Counted from the first letter of the stretch, positions 26,853 to 35,823 are shown. The stretch: 64,000 nucleotides of DNA from Fibrobacterota bacterium (GCA_023436145.1 JAEZKP010000031.1:124001-188000), one strand, 5' to 3'. The notes: generated from the sequence alone by a model not told the origin. Numbers and translations: made by a program.

Positions 26853-28748
26853 ATGACAGAACAATCTTTATCAGATATCGATCGTGGTGTATTCGATGCG
26901 CTCAAGGCTCCTCCACTTATCTTTTATTTGGTACTGGCTATACTAGGTACAGGTATTTTCGCTTTTTTTCTTTGCTGGCTATACCAGTTGAAAACTGGTA
27001 TGGGAGTAGCCGGCATAAGCCATCCTACAGGATGGGGTGTGTACATTGTTAATTTCGTTTATTGGGTTGGAATCGCCCATTCTGGAACACTAATCAGTGC
27101 GATTTTATATCTGGTAAGAGCCAGATATCGTGATGCGGTTTCCCGTTCTGCAGAAGCAATGACTATTTTTGCAATTGCCATTGCCGGATTATTCCCTTTA
27201 ATACATCTGGGAAGGTTCTGGGTTTTCTATTATTTACTTCCTTACCCTAGTCAACGGCAGATATGGCCAAATTTTATAAGTGCATTACTCTGGGATGTAG
27301 TTGCAGTATCTACTTATTTTGTTGTAAGTCTGATATTTTTCTATGTAGGTTTGATTCCTGATCTTGCTGCTGCAAGAGAATTTTTTAATAAACACAGAGG
27401 AAATTCACATCCCAGAACCAGACTTTACAAAGCACTTTCTTTAGGATGGTATGGCTCATCTAGCCAGTGGCTCCATTACAATAGAGGCTATTTATTTTTT
27501 GCTGCATTGGCTACCCCCCTGGTCATATCAGTACACTCTATAGTTTCCTGGGATTTTGCCATGTCTTTACTTCCGGGATGGCACACTACCCTTTTTGCTC
27601 CCTATTTTGTGGCAGGAGCTATTCATTCCGGATTGGCCATGGTTATGGTATTACTGATTCCCATGAGAAGAATGCTCAATTTTCAATCATTTATTGGAAT
27701 AAATCATTTTGAAAAAATTGCACAGACAATGCTTGTTACGACTGCCATAGTCGGTTATTCCTACATCATTCTTCCATTCTTTTCATGGTATTCCGGTAAT
27801 ATCTTTGACTGGCAGTTAGAGAAATGGCATATGACTGATTCTTGGGCGTGGGCATACTGGGGAATTATCCTGCTAAATGTGCTGGTTCCATCCTCGTTTG
27901 CATTTCGCAAAATTCGCAGAAACCTCAAATGTCTCTTCACAGCAGGTATTCTGGTAGTCATTGGAATGTGGATAGAGCGCTTTTTACTGGTTCCCAGTCC
28001 ACTAAGTCATGATTTTCTTCCACATAACTGGGGTAATTATACCCCCACCTGGATAGAAATGGTTATTACTTTCGGCTCTTTCTGCATCTTTTTTTTCCTG
28101 TTCCTCTCTTTTTCCAAAGCTCTTCCAGCCATACCGCTTTCGGATGTTAAAACCGGTACAGCCAATCATCAGACACATGAAAGCAAGTTTGAACTGCACG
28201 AATTTAAAGTCGAACCGGTAAAGGATTCCGATTTTTTTATTATTGCAGTTTTCAAAGACGTTGATGGGTTACTGGCTGCAATTGATAAATTAACTACAGT
28301 TGGGAAGAAAAATATAGAGGTATATACACCTCAAAGAATAGCACACCTAATGCAGATTCTTGGACACACCAGAAGCCCTGTCGCCTTGTGGACACTTGTG
28401 GGCGCATTACTGGGAATGATTTGCGGATATGCGTTGCCGATATTTACTGCTTTACGAAATCATCTAATCGTAGGAGCCAAGCATCCGGTTTCCATAATTC
28501 CTTATTCCATTATTGCATTTGAATTGATTGTGCTGTTTGGTTCTATTGCCAATTTTATAGCTCTGGCCCGTTTTGCGAATCTGGGAAACCGGGATACTCC
28601 GTTGGGGTTTGATCCCAGTTTTACATTGGATCGTATGGGCGTTGTTGTTTCGTGTGCAGAAAATAAAGCAGATAATTTACGGACTTTTTTTGAGAATAAC
28701 GGTGCATGCGAGGTTAAATCTTCGGGTAGGAAAGAGAGCCACAGATGA
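26853..28748 (+). CDS. actCD: ActC-ActD fusion: NrfD-like quinol-binding membrane subunit joined to DUF3341
   Basis: This 631-residue protein joins two subunits that are separate in the alternative complex III operons I know. Residues 1-440 are the NrfD-like ActC with about ten spans, beginning near GVFDALKAPP and including WGVYIVNFVYWVGIAHSG. Residues about 458-631 are the ActD domain (DUF3341), starting with FFIIAVFKDVDGLLAAI. Its two spans lie near 508-530 and 548-572, and it ends with the RMGVVVSC segment. ActC binds menaquinol and connects to ActB. It sits 31 bases after actB and overlaps actF as ATGA. There is no stop or internal start at the join, so the fusion looks real. Confidence 0.9.
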   Translation: MTEQSLSDIDRGVFDALKAPPLIFYLVLAILGTGIFAFFLCWLYQLKTGMGVAGISHPTGWGVYIVNFVYWVGIAHSGTLISAILYLVRARYRDAVSRSAEAMTIFAIAIAGLFPLIHLGRFWVFYYLLPYPSQRQIWPNFISALLWDVVAVSTYFVVSLIFFYVGLIPDLAAAREFFNKHRGNSHPRTRLYKALSLGWYGSSSQWLHYNRGYLFFAALATPLVISVHSIVSWDFAMSLLPGWHTTLFAPYFVAGAIHSGLAMVMVLLIPMRRMLNFQSFIGINHFEKIAQTMLVTTAIVGYSYIILPFFSWYSGNIFDWQLEKWHMTDSWAWAYWGIILLNVLVPSSFAFRKIRRNLKCLFTAGILVVIGMWIERFLLVPSPLSHDFLPHNWGNYTPTWIEMVITFGSFCIFFFLFLSFSKALPAIPLSDVKTGTANHQTHESKFELHEFKVEPVKDSDFFIIAVFKDVDGLLAAIDKLTTVGKKNIEVYTPQRIAHLMQILGHTRSPVALWTLVGALLGMICGYALPIFTALRNHLIVGAKHPVSIIPYSIIAFELIVLFGSIANFIALARFANLGNRDTPLGFDPSFTLDRMGVVVSCAENKADNLRTFFENNGACEVKSSGRKESHR

Positions 28749-29827
28749 GTCGATCTTTTAGACTTACCTTTTGGGCTAGCCTTACAGTTATTGGTTTTTT
28801 ATGTTGGGTATTGGTCGTATGGAACAATCCACAACGGGCCTGGGTAGCATTACTGGCGGGACTTACCTTTTTTTTACCGCTTAGTAGCGGACTTTTTATC
28901 TGGTCTGCAATCGTCAAAGCATCCAATGGTTCCTGGCCAGGGAAACTGGAAAGGATTCCACTGGCTTCATTGGGATGTGCCATACCAGTAACAGTTGCTC
29001 TGATTGCATTATGGATATGGAACTCATATTGGGAACCTTGGAGCGGGCAGAAGCTTCCACAAGGAAATTGGTTTACTGTTGCTTTTGTTATGGGAAGAGA
29101 CCTGACAGCACTATGCGGATTTTGGATATTGGCATTTTTCTATTATAAAAAACGTATCGTTTCTAATGCCCGAAGTCTCACCGGATGGCTTCTCATACTT
29201 TACTCTGTAACTATTTCCATTATTGGATTTGATCTGATAATGGGATTATATCCCTCATGGAGCAGTACTGTTTTCGGGCTTTACGTTATTGTTACTGCTT
29301 TATACGGTTCTGCTGCAGTGTGGGCAGTAATCACCATTGCCGGTGGTATTTCATCAGTTTCACAGAATGATAAAAAACATACCTTTCAATTCCATGATCG
29401 AGGCAGATTGCATGACATTTCCAAACTGATATATACTTTCGCAATCATGAGCGCATATCTTATGTTCTGCCAACTATTGCCTTTATGGTATGAGAATATA
29501 CCTCATGAAACCAGTTTTCTTATTCCCAGAATGAATTTCGGCCCCTGGAGCATGGTTAGTGCAGGTCTTTTATTTACTATATATATCGGTCCTATAGTTT
29601 TCATGTTGCCCAGAAATGTAAAACGTACACCATTACCACTTGCCATTTGTTGCATAATAATTCTTGGTGGCTTGTGGTTGGAAAGGTTATGGCTGGTCTT
29701 ACCCAGCTACTCTATAAACAAATTATCATTGTCAGATTTTGGAGTGCTTTTGATTTTTATAGGGCTATGTGCACTTTGCATGGAAATTATGTCAACATAT
29801 GTTCCTGAACTTTCTTACGGAGATTAA
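28745..29827 (+). CDS. actF: Alternative complex III membrane subunit ActF
   Basis: This 360-residue polytopic protein has about ten spans, distantly like NrfD and ActC. It follows the ActC-ActD gene with an ATGA overlap. Typical segments are FLPLSSGLFIWSAIVKASNG, WEPWSGQKLPQGNWF, GFDLIMGLYPSWSSTVFGLY and a late MLPRNVKRTPL. ActF is the second NrfD-like core subunit of the complex and may take part in proton translocation. It is on the short side for ActF but has no sign of truncation. The next gene, the pentaheme cytochrome, follows after 34 bases. Confidence 0.87.
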   Translation: MSRSFRLTFWASLTVIGFLCWVLVVWNNPQRAWVALLAGLTFFLPLSSGLFIWSAIVKASNGSWPGKLERIPLASLGCAIPVTVALIALWIWNSYWEPWSGQKLPQGNWFTVAFVMGRDLTALCGFWILAFFYYKKRIVSNARSLTGWLLILYSVTISIIGFDLIMGLYPSWSSTVFGLYVIVTALYGSAAVWAVITIAGGISSVSQNDKKHTFQFHDRGRLHDISKLIYTFAIMSAYLMFCQLLPLWYENIPHETSFLIPRMNFGPWSMVSAGLLFTIYIGPIVFMLPRNVKRTPLPLAICCIIILGGLWLERLWLVLPSYSINKLSLSDFGVLLIFIGLCALCMEIMSTYVPELSYGD

Positions 29828-29861
29828 TAAATCATAAATTCTTTCCAGAAAGAAAAAAGTT

Positions 29862-30404
29862 GTGAGTGAGACCCGGAAGTTAATCCGAAAAAGGTTCTAT
29901 TATCTCTTAGCCATGTGGTTATCGGTTATTCTTTTTGTTGTGCTGATAGCAGGAATCTGGCTTGGCAAAGTTTCATACCCGCAACCGCATGGCCAGAAAC
30001 AACCTATTCCTTTCAGTCATAACATTCATGCTGGAAGAAAAGAAATCAGTTGTATGGTTTGTCATCCGGAAGCAGCACTTGGTTCAACCGGAGGTATACC
30101 CCCATTAACCACCTGTATGCATTGTCATTCACGCATAATTGTTTCCTATGCGCCTGTTAGAAAACTGTATCATCATTTTTATACTAAAGAACCACTGGAG
30201 TGGAAAAAGGTAACCGATGTACCTGAATTTGTTTACTTTCCCCACTCGGTTCATCTGCACCGTAGTGTCGATTGTGCCCGCTGTCATGGAGATGTCAAAA
30301 AAATGGACCGTATAGCTGAAGTAAATAAAATGGACATGGGTTTTTGCATGAGTTGTCACAGAAATTACAATGTCTCTACAGATTGTTTTACTTGTCACCG
30401 TTAG
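29862..30404 (+). CDS. actA: Membrane-anchored pentaheme cytochrome c (ActA)
   Basis: This 180-residue protein has one N-terminal span (about 12-34) and a periplasmic domain with exactly five CxxCH haem-binding motifs: CMVCH, CMHCH, CARCH, CMSCH and CFTCH. Extra His residues (FSHNIHAGR, FPHSVHLHRS) can serve as distal ligands, as in cytochrome c7/c3-like proteins. ActA is the pentaheme electron carrier of alternative complex III. In most operons actA comes first; here it stands after actF and directly before ccoN, where it could hand electrons to the oxidase. GTG 29862 is the only sensible start. Confidence 0.9.
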   Translation: MSETRKLIRKRFYYLLAMWLSVILFVVLIAGIWLGKVSYPQPHGQKQPIPFSHNIHAGRKEISCMVCHPEAALGSTGGIPPLTTCMHCHSRIIVSYAPVRKLYHHFYTKEPLEWKKVTDVPEFVYFPHSVHLHRSVDCARCHGDVKKMDRIAEVNKMDMGFCMSCHRNYNVSTDCFTCHR

Positions 30405-30423
30405 TGCCAGAACAGGAGAAACG

Positions 30424-31794
30424 ATGCTGGAATTTACCAAAAAAGCTCATAGTGCTGCATTAGCATTCTTTATAGCAGGATCGATCTGGTTCATGGTTGG
30501 AACTATTTACGGGTTATTTTCCGCTATACATCTGGTTTCTCCTCAACTTATAAATAACTTCGCGCCTTTAGTTTTTGGCAGAGTCAGACCAGCTCATGTA
30601 AATACAGTCCTTTATGGTTTTGTGGTTACCACTTTAATAGGAGCAGGACTGTATTACACACCGGTTCTTCTGGGAAGGCAGCTATGGTCGGAGAGACTGG
30701 GATGGCTGGCATGGCTGTTCTGGAATTTAACAGTATTAAGCGGGCCGATCTCTTTCGCCATGGGAATGACTCAAGGAAGAGAGTATTCGGAATATCTGTG
30801 GATTTTTGATCTTTTCCTGTTGCTATCCATGCTTATCGTTCTTTTTGATTTAATCATGACCGTACTCCACCGGAAAGAGCCTCTCCTTTACATTTCAGTA
30901 TGGTATTTTGTTGCCACATTTCTCTGGTCTTCAGGAAGTTACTTTATAGGGAACGTTATGTGGAATCCACCAGAAGGTGCCATAGACGGCATAATGGATT
31001 CTGTGCTTCTATGGTTCTGGGGGCATAACCTTCCAGGACTTTTACTTACTCCGTTGGGTGTAGGCCTTGGCTATTACATCATTCCTCAGGTGGTAAAGCA
31101 GCCATTGAATTCTCATTTTTTATCGCTTATCGGATTCTGGACATTAGTGGTTTTTTATTCTCATATTGGATCCCATCATATCGTTCAGGCACCTATTCCA
31201 AACTGGCTTAAAGTAGTCTCAGTTATTGACTCGGTGGCCATGGTCATACCGGTAGCTACGGTGCTTTTCAATTGGTGGATATCTGCCAGGGGATATCTTG
31301 GTAAATTGCTTGCAGATCCGGCCGGAAAATTCGTTTTAATCGGCTCGGTCTGGTATCTGTTCACCTGTATTCAAGGACCGGTCCAATCCATTCCTTATAT
31401 TCAGCGAGTAACCCATTTTAACAACTGGACAGTTGGGCATTCTCATATGGCCATTTTAGGGTTTACCGGATATATTGCTCTCGGAGGGCTCTGGCATATT
31501 CTTCCTCAGATTGTCAATCGCAAACTATATTCCCGGCATCTGGTGAATTTACAGTTTGGATTGTTAACAATAGGGCTCACCGGGTTTGTTATAGTCTTAA
31601 CTATAGCTGGCCTCATCCAGGGTGGAGCATGGAATAATGGTGAGGTTGTATACCGGGTTCTTGCCGAGCTTCCGCCCTATATGATCTGTCGCTTATCACT
31701 GGGCATATTTATCATAACCAGTTCCTTTGTCGGGTTCTTCAATTTATTGATGACTGTTTTAAAAGGTCAATCAATTCATGATCAGGTAATTTGA
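30424..31794 (+). CDS. ccoN: cbb3-type cytochrome oxidase catalytic subunit CcoN
   Basis: I use ATG 30424 (456 residues), behind AGGAGAAACG. The protein has about twelve spans. The low-spin haem His is in RPAHVN near 57, one CuB His in WFWGHN near 201, the CuB His pair in HIGSHH near 249, and the haem His pair in GHSHMA near 340. A Tyr six residues before the CuB His pair sits where the cross-linked Tyr of cbb3 oxidases lies. All catalytic ligands are therefore present, and the enzyme should reduce oxygen at high affinity. It is encoded within the Act operon. Confidence 0.93.
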   Translation: MLEFTKKAHSAALAFFIAGSIWFMVGTIYGLFSAIHLVSPQLINNFAPLVFGRVRPAHVNTVLYGFVVTTLIGAGLYYTPVLLGRQLWSERLGWLAWLFWNLTVLSGPISFAMGMTQGREYSEYLWIFDLFLLLSMLIVLFDLIMTVLHRKEPLLYISVWYFVATFLWSSGSYFIGNVMWNPPEGAIDGIMDSVLLWFWGHNLPGLLLTPLGVGLGYYIIPQVVKQPLNSHFLSLIGFWTLVVFYSHIGSHHIVQAPIPNWLKVVSVIDSVAMVIPVATVLFNWWISARGYLGKLLADPAGKFVLIGSVWYLFTCIQGPVQSIPYIQRVTHFNNWTVGHSHMAILGFTGYIALGGLWHILPQIVNRKLYSRHLVNLQFGLLTIGLTGFVIVLTIAGLIQGGAWNNGEVVYRVLAELPPYMICRLSLGIFIITSSFVGFFNLLMTVLKGQSIHDQVI

Positions 31795-31797
31795 ACA

Positions 31798-32817
31798 ATG
31801 AAAATGACTCCTGCAATGCTTATTATTGGAGGATTAATTGTTTACTGGGCATCAATATCAATTATGGTGTTTATTCCTTTGTTAACAGTTCATGATAAGC
31901 CTTCGGATATCTGGCTTCCCATGCCCAGTGAATCACAAAAGGGATTATTTCTTTACAAATCAAATGGTTGCAGTTATTGCCATTCTCTTTACATTAGAGT
32001 TAATGACTGGGGACATGGAGCAGAGCGGATATCAATGATGGGTGATTATTTTGATATAAATCCTGCTATTCTCGGTTCAGAAAGAACAGGTCCTGATCTT
32101 TCGATGGAAGGGGGACAGAGACCCGATGACTGGCATTTAGCACATTTCATAAATCCTCGCAATACCAGTCCTATTTCACTTATGCCTTCATGGGAATTTC
32201 TGGGTAAAGAAAATATCGGACATCTAACAGATTATATGCAGTATTTGGGAGGAAAAATAGCTCAAAGAAGAGTGCAAAGACAGCAGTACTGGAAACAAAA
32301 ATCTGTAGATGCTTATCAAGGTGGTATAAGCAACAATTTTAATTTCCTCCATGATCATATCCCCTCTGTATGGCGTTCCATGCCAAATCCATATGCGGCA
32401 AGTGAAGCGGCACTTTCCAGAGGTAAAGTGATTTACGAACGTTTTTGCATGGGTTGTCATGGCGAAATCGGTGATGGAAATGGAACAGCCAGAAAATATC
32501 TCAACCCACCTCCTGTAAATTTCACAGAATTAAAAAAATACCTTATCGATAACAAGTATATAGGAGGCATTTTTTATTATCAGATCATGAATGGAATAAC
32601 CGGAACGGCAATGCCTTATTTCAAACGAGCTCTTGAATCAGAAAAAATCTGGGATGTAAGCAATTATGTTGCAGTCTCTTTTTTAGGGTATACAGATGCC
32701 AATTTAGAACCTGCAGGTATCGATGCATCTTATGAAGATGAGCATTTTTCAAATATAGATTCTCTTTCTTTGGATTCTTCAATAATCGGAGGAAAATCGG
32801 AAAATGGAATCAAATAA
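31798..32817 (+). CDS. ccoO: CcoO-like cytochrome c fused to a second cytochrome c domain
   Basis: This 339-residue protein starts three bases after ccoN. One membrane anchor (about 6-28) precedes a CcoO-like monohaem domain with CSYCHS near 58, GSERTGPDLSMEGG and the Met ligand in SLMPSWEF. A second class I cytochrome c domain follows, with CMGCHGEIGDGNGTA near 218 and Met in GTAMPYF. The tail after 300 is acidic and Ser-rich. In ordinary cbb3 operons CcoO and the dihaem CcoP are separate. Here no ccoP is present, so the added haem may replace part of CcoP as the entry point for electrons from the Act cytochromes. Confidence 0.9.
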   Translation: MKMTPAMLIIGGLIVYWASISIMVFIPLLTVHDKPSDIWLPMPSESQKGLFLYKSNGCSYCHSLYIRVNDWGHGAERISMMGDYFDINPAILGSERTGPDLSMEGGQRPDDWHLAHFINPRNTSPISLMPSWEFLGKENIGHLTDYMQYLGGKIAQRRVQRQQYWKQKSVDAYQGGISNNFNFLHDHIPSVWRSMPNPYAASEAALSRGKVIYERFCMGCHGEIGDGNGTARKYLNPPPVNFTELKKYLIDNKYIGGIFYYQIMNGITGTAMPYFKRALESEKIWDVSNYVAVSFLGYTDANLEPAGIDASYEDEHFSNIDSLSLDSSIIGGKSENGIK

Positions 32818-32998
32818 TTTACATATAATTGTATTCTGGGTATTAATCCGGTTAAGTGGTTTGCTCCTAACCGTCTTTTTCATTCTCTGGGCTTTTGCAG
32901 AGAGACAATTTGAAGAGATGAAAAGGGCTGCTTCCATTTCTTTAGATCTAACCAAGGAATCTGACCAAAAGAAAAACTCTAAAAATTCCAGTAACTGA
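32804..32998 (+). CDS. Small CcoQ-like single-TM oxidase protein
   Basis: This 64-residue protein has one span (about 8-30) followed by AFAERQFEEMKRAASISLD and a Lys- and Ser-rich tail. The order of a span, WAF, then an FEE-type stretch resembles CcoQ/FixQ, which stabilise cbb3 oxidases. CcoS is a weaker alternative. It overlaps the preceding gene by 14 bases and lies in the correct operon position. It is too short for a firm family call. Confidence 0.7.
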   Translation: MESNNLHIIVFWVLIRLSGLLLTVFFILWAFAERQFEEMKRAASISLDLTKESDQKKNSKNSSN

Positions 32999-33015
32999 TT
33001 TCAGAAAGGAAACAC

Positions 33016-33279
33016 ATGCCCAATCAATTCATGCTTATCAGTAACCAGTATTCCATTCTGGCAATCACGACTGGCATTGTACTTGTATTATTAACTGTTA
33101 TCTCTTATTTAGCCTTCTGGCTTCCCAGGCTAGATAAAAGACATTGGGTAACCCAGTCTTCACCCTGGAAAGATGTCTTCTCCTCGGTTCCCTGGGTGTT
33201 GATTGTTATTTATACTGCCACAACTTTCATGGCAGTTATTGTCCTGGTCTATTATTCCATCTATCCTCCAAACTGGTGA
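33016..33279 (+). CDS. Small two-TM membrane protein of the Act/cbb3 operon
   Basis: I cannot place this 87-residue protein in a family. It has two spans (about 12-34 and 57-80) and an intervening loop, PRLDKRHWVTQSSPWKD, with aromatic and charged residues. It ends in YYSIYPPNW. The ribosome site AGAAAGGAAACAC supports ATG 33016. Being inside the operon, four bases before the next small gene, it is probably an accessory subunit of the complex. It carries no haem or metal motif. Confidence 0.75.
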   Translation: MPNQFMLISNQYSILAITTGIVLVLLTVISYLAFWLPRLDKRHWVTQSSPWKDVFSSVPWVLIVIYTATTFMAVIVLVYYSIYPPNW

Positions 33280-33283
33280 AATT

Positions 33284-33589
33284 ATGCAAGAATTCATGCA
33301 TGAATTCGAAGAGTATAAAACTCTTTCCCCATTCTGGGGATGGTTTGTTCTAATTGTTTTCAGCATCTCCATAATTACATTCGGAATGATTGCCCATATG
33401 GTTATTCCTCATAGAGAGCAGCGCCACTGGGATTTTGGCGCTTTACCCATTGTACCAGGTGAATCCAGATTTACTACACGCAAGCCACCAGCAAAACCAT
33501 CCCTGCAAATGATTCCTTTACCTGGCGCAAATCCATTGACAAAAATTCCTGCAGATACATCAGAACCATTTTCAACGGAGTGCAGATGA
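33284..33589 (+). CDS. Small one-TM protein of the Act/cbb3 operon
   Basis: This protein of 101 residues (start ATG 33284) has one span (about 20-42). A tail follows that begins with His and Arg (IPHREQRHWDFG) and is then Pro-rich and probably disordered. An 18-bp palindrome covers codons 3-8 and hides a second in-frame ATG at 33296. The stop overlaps the next gene as ATGA. No known family is apparent. Its position suggests a linker or assembly subunit between the two respiratory modules. Confidence 0.7.
   Translation: MQEFMHEFEEYKTLSPFWGWFVLIVFSISIITFGMIAHMVIPHREQRHWDFGALPIVPGESRFTTRKPPAKPSLQMIPLPGANPLTKIPADTSEPFSTECR
33290..33307. repeat. 18-bp perfect palindrome at a gene start
   Basis: GAATTCATGCATGAATTC is its own exact reverse complement. 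It begins six bases after the ATG at 33284 and contains the alternative ATG at 33296. Confidence 0.9.
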
Positions 33590-34158
33590 TAAGCAGGCTT
33601 CTTATCTTTTTTGTCGCATTATCCAGATTATTTCGATTTTTCCCTGATCTGCTAAAGCCATCTCCCAGTTTAGGTAAATGGCTATTCACTGCTAAAGTAA
33701 TGAAAATATGGGTTACTGCTGGCGGTATTATGGCCTTAATTTTTTTTTGGATCGCCCTGATCGGTCCGAATATGAGAATTCAACCTCATTATCTTCCTTA
33801 TGAAGTACTACTGCCTGTACCGCCTGAAGGCATAATTACTGTAGAAAAATATCCGCTTTGGTCCGGTAATGATACTCTGCTTTATCAGAAAAAAGAAGCT
33901 TTATCTGATACAGCCGGGAAAATTTATTATGAATATTATTGTCAATTCTGTCATGGTCGTCCAGGACTTACACCCGGCCCTGTGGGGGAGAGTTTTATAC
34001 CTACACCTACGGATTTATCTCTGACAAGAATCCAACAATTGGATGAAATCACTTTTATACAAAAAATGATTTCTGGTAAATCACATATTCCATTGATTCC
34101 TTACGTAGTTCCACCCCTTAGTCGCAGATTAATTGCTCAATATGTTTTAAGTTTCTAA
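33586..34158 (+). CDS. actE: Membrane-anchored monohaem cytochrome c (ActE-like)
   Basis: I use ATG 33586, which overlaps the previous stop as ATGA (190 residues). A GTG at 33580 is an alternative. One span (about 40-62) anchors a periplasmic cytochrome domain with CQFCHGRPG near 119 and a likely Met or His ligand near the end. A segment YLPYEVLLPVPPEGIITVEKY precedes the haem domain, as in ActE proteins. In characterised complexes ActE is the monohaem subunit that delivers electrons to the oxidase. It is the last gene of the operon. ActE is the best fit, though a generic class I cytochrome is possible. Confidence 0.8.
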   Translation: MISRLLIFFVALSRLFRFFPDLLKPSPSLGKWLFTAKVMKIWVTAGGIMALIFFWIALIGPNMRIQPHYLPYEVLLPVPPEGIITVEKYPLWSGNDTLLYQKKEALSDTAGKIYYEYYCQFCHGRPGLTPGPVGESFIPTPTDLSLTRIQQLDEITFIQKMISGKSHIPLIPYVVPPLSRRLIAQYVLSF

Positions 34159-34179
34159 GCAGCACTAAAGTATCCTGGT

Positions 34180-35712
34180 TTATCTGGACACCGCAATTTT
34201 AACTCTCTTTTCTGTTTTTTCACCATCGTAATATTTCGTTTTTATTACTACAAGATATGTCCCATTACCAACTATCCGTTTGTTTCTGTTCTTTATATCC
34301 CAGTAAACTCCGTAAACACCTGATGCACCGGATGCTTTCAATGGAAGGCTCTGTGCAACCAGATTTGCGGTTGCATCATAAATATCTGCAGTACCATATT
34401 TATCAGTTCCTGGAATAAGTTGAAGTGGAATTCTGGAATAAAGCCCGATCAGTGCACCGGATGTGTTGTTTCCGATTATCTGGGAATATGCTTTACGTAT
34501 CTGGTCGTTGAACGGAACATCCGGCGATGCCGGTGATGGATAACCGGTAACCTGAATACTCCACTCCCGATCGATCTCAATAAACGCTTTCTTAACTGAA
34601 TTAGGATGATTTCCATCGGGATCTGTAACGTACTTACTCCGGATTTTAAATCCGATACTGTCATTTTTTTGTCTGTAGTTATTGGGTAGTTCCAAAAGAA
34701 CCTTAACAGAACTTATATATTTGTTACTGCAGACACCATTGTACATGGATCCTTTAATCATTTCAGCCCCTTCACCTGTAATAACAAACGAGCTCTCAGG
34801 TGGTGCACTGAACAATTCAGAGCATATTACAGGTGAATTGAATTTTAATTCCAGTGTATCTTTACCATTTATATCTGAATTTGGTTTAAGTACTGCTGAT
34901 GTAACCTTCGGACCGGTTCCATCAGTACGGTTTATCATATTTGTGGTAATCTTAATGCAGCTTTTTGACACATGCCTCTCAGCGTAGAAAAAATCAAATG
35001 GATACACTTCACCTTCAATAAGACCTAACGCACGCCCTATACTATCCATTTCCAGAGTGCTGCTCTGGGCAATATGTATACCACCCAGATCCAGAACCAG
35101 CCTGTTATTGACAAAAGCCCACACATCATCATCACCCAGGAAATCAAATTTCAATCCCTTTTTGTAGGTAAAATATGTGTGAAGTTCCATTGTGAAGGAA
35201 TAATTGTGCCTGTAACCTGAAGGTTCATTTCCAAATCCTTTTTTGTCTATCCAGAAAAACTCTGATGTACCGTTAGTACCACTTCTTTCAAACTGATAGA
35301 TACTGTCTTTAGTGTGAAGGAATGGAAGTGAATCGGTTATAACCACATTTTTAAATGCTGTATCGTAATCCACTTTGATAGTACGGTCATACTTCCCAGA
35401 GGTGCCAGTGTAAACCGGTATATTATAATCACCGGGAGTCCAGGGAGAAAACCATTTGTGAATAAATTTATTGAAAAAAATATTCGCTCCTGCTACCGGC
35501 TTTCCTTCCTGGTTAAGTGTGTCACTCACCATCCCCTTATAAATACCGCCTATATGGTCAGGATTAAACTCCGGGTTACTCCCGTCTGCGTGAAAATCAT
35601 AAAAAGTCACCCTGACCCATAGAGTATCTCTGATTCCGCTCTGAGCAAAGGATGCCGACTGAAAACAGAATATGACCACAACTAAAAGCGCAAAGCGCGA
35701 ATCAATTTTCAT
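34180..35712 (-). CDS. Secreted fibro-slime (PA14-like) domain protein
   Basis: This 510-residue protein has a clear signal peptide (1-23, ending SFAQS) and a strong GAGGAGGAGAT ribosome site. Residues about 25-265 match the fibro-slime domain, with FLGDDDVWAFVNNRLVLDLG near 198, GLIEGEVYPFDFFYAERH near 230 and a typical following beta-strand. The middle is Ig-like. The C-terminal 70 residues (NGTYLVVIKTKYYDGEKTEK) resemble a FlgD/Por-type Ig-like sorting tail. In Fibrobacter, fibro-slime proteins are outer-surface proteins linked with cellulose adhesion. It runs towards the Act operon on the opposite strand, 21 bases away. Confidence 0.9.
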   Translation of the reverse strand: MKIDSRFALLVVVIFCFQSASFAQSGIRDTLWVRVTFYDFHADGSNPEFNPDHIGGIYKGMVSDTLNQEGKPVAGANIFFNKFIHKWFSPWTPGDYNIPVYTGTSGKYDRTIKVDYDTAFKNVVITDSLPFLHTKDSIYQFERSGTNGTSEFFWIDKKGFGNEPSGYRHNYSFTMELHTYFTYKKGLKFDFLGDDDVWAFVNNRLVLDLGGIHIAQSSTLEMDSIGRALGLIEGEVYPFDFFYAERHVSKSCIKITTNMINRTDGTGPKVTSAVLKPNSDINGKDTLELKFNSPVICSELFSAPPESSFVITGEGAEMIKGSMYNGVCSNKYISSVKVLLELPNNYRQKNDSIGFKIRSKYVTDPDGNHPNSVKKAFIEIDREWSIQVTGYPSPASPDVPFNDQIRKAYSQIIGNNTSGALIGLYSRIPLQLIPGTDKYGTADIYDATANLVAQSLPLKASGASGVYGVYWDIKNRNKRIVGNGTYLVVIKTKYYDGEKTEKRVKIAVSR

Positions 35713-35823
35713 ATCTCCTCCTCTGCCCGGATACAGAAAAGATAACAGTGTTCCCCGGTAAAATTGATTTATGCCAACACACTTAAACTCAAGACATTGA
35801 CCTTATTAAATACATCTCAAGGA

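Noticed and set aside
23948..29827. Polysulfide or nitrate reductase operon
   Set aside because: The DUF3341 domain, the second NrfD-like ActF and the pentaheme cytochrome fit alternative complex III, and the neighbouring oxidase supports that.
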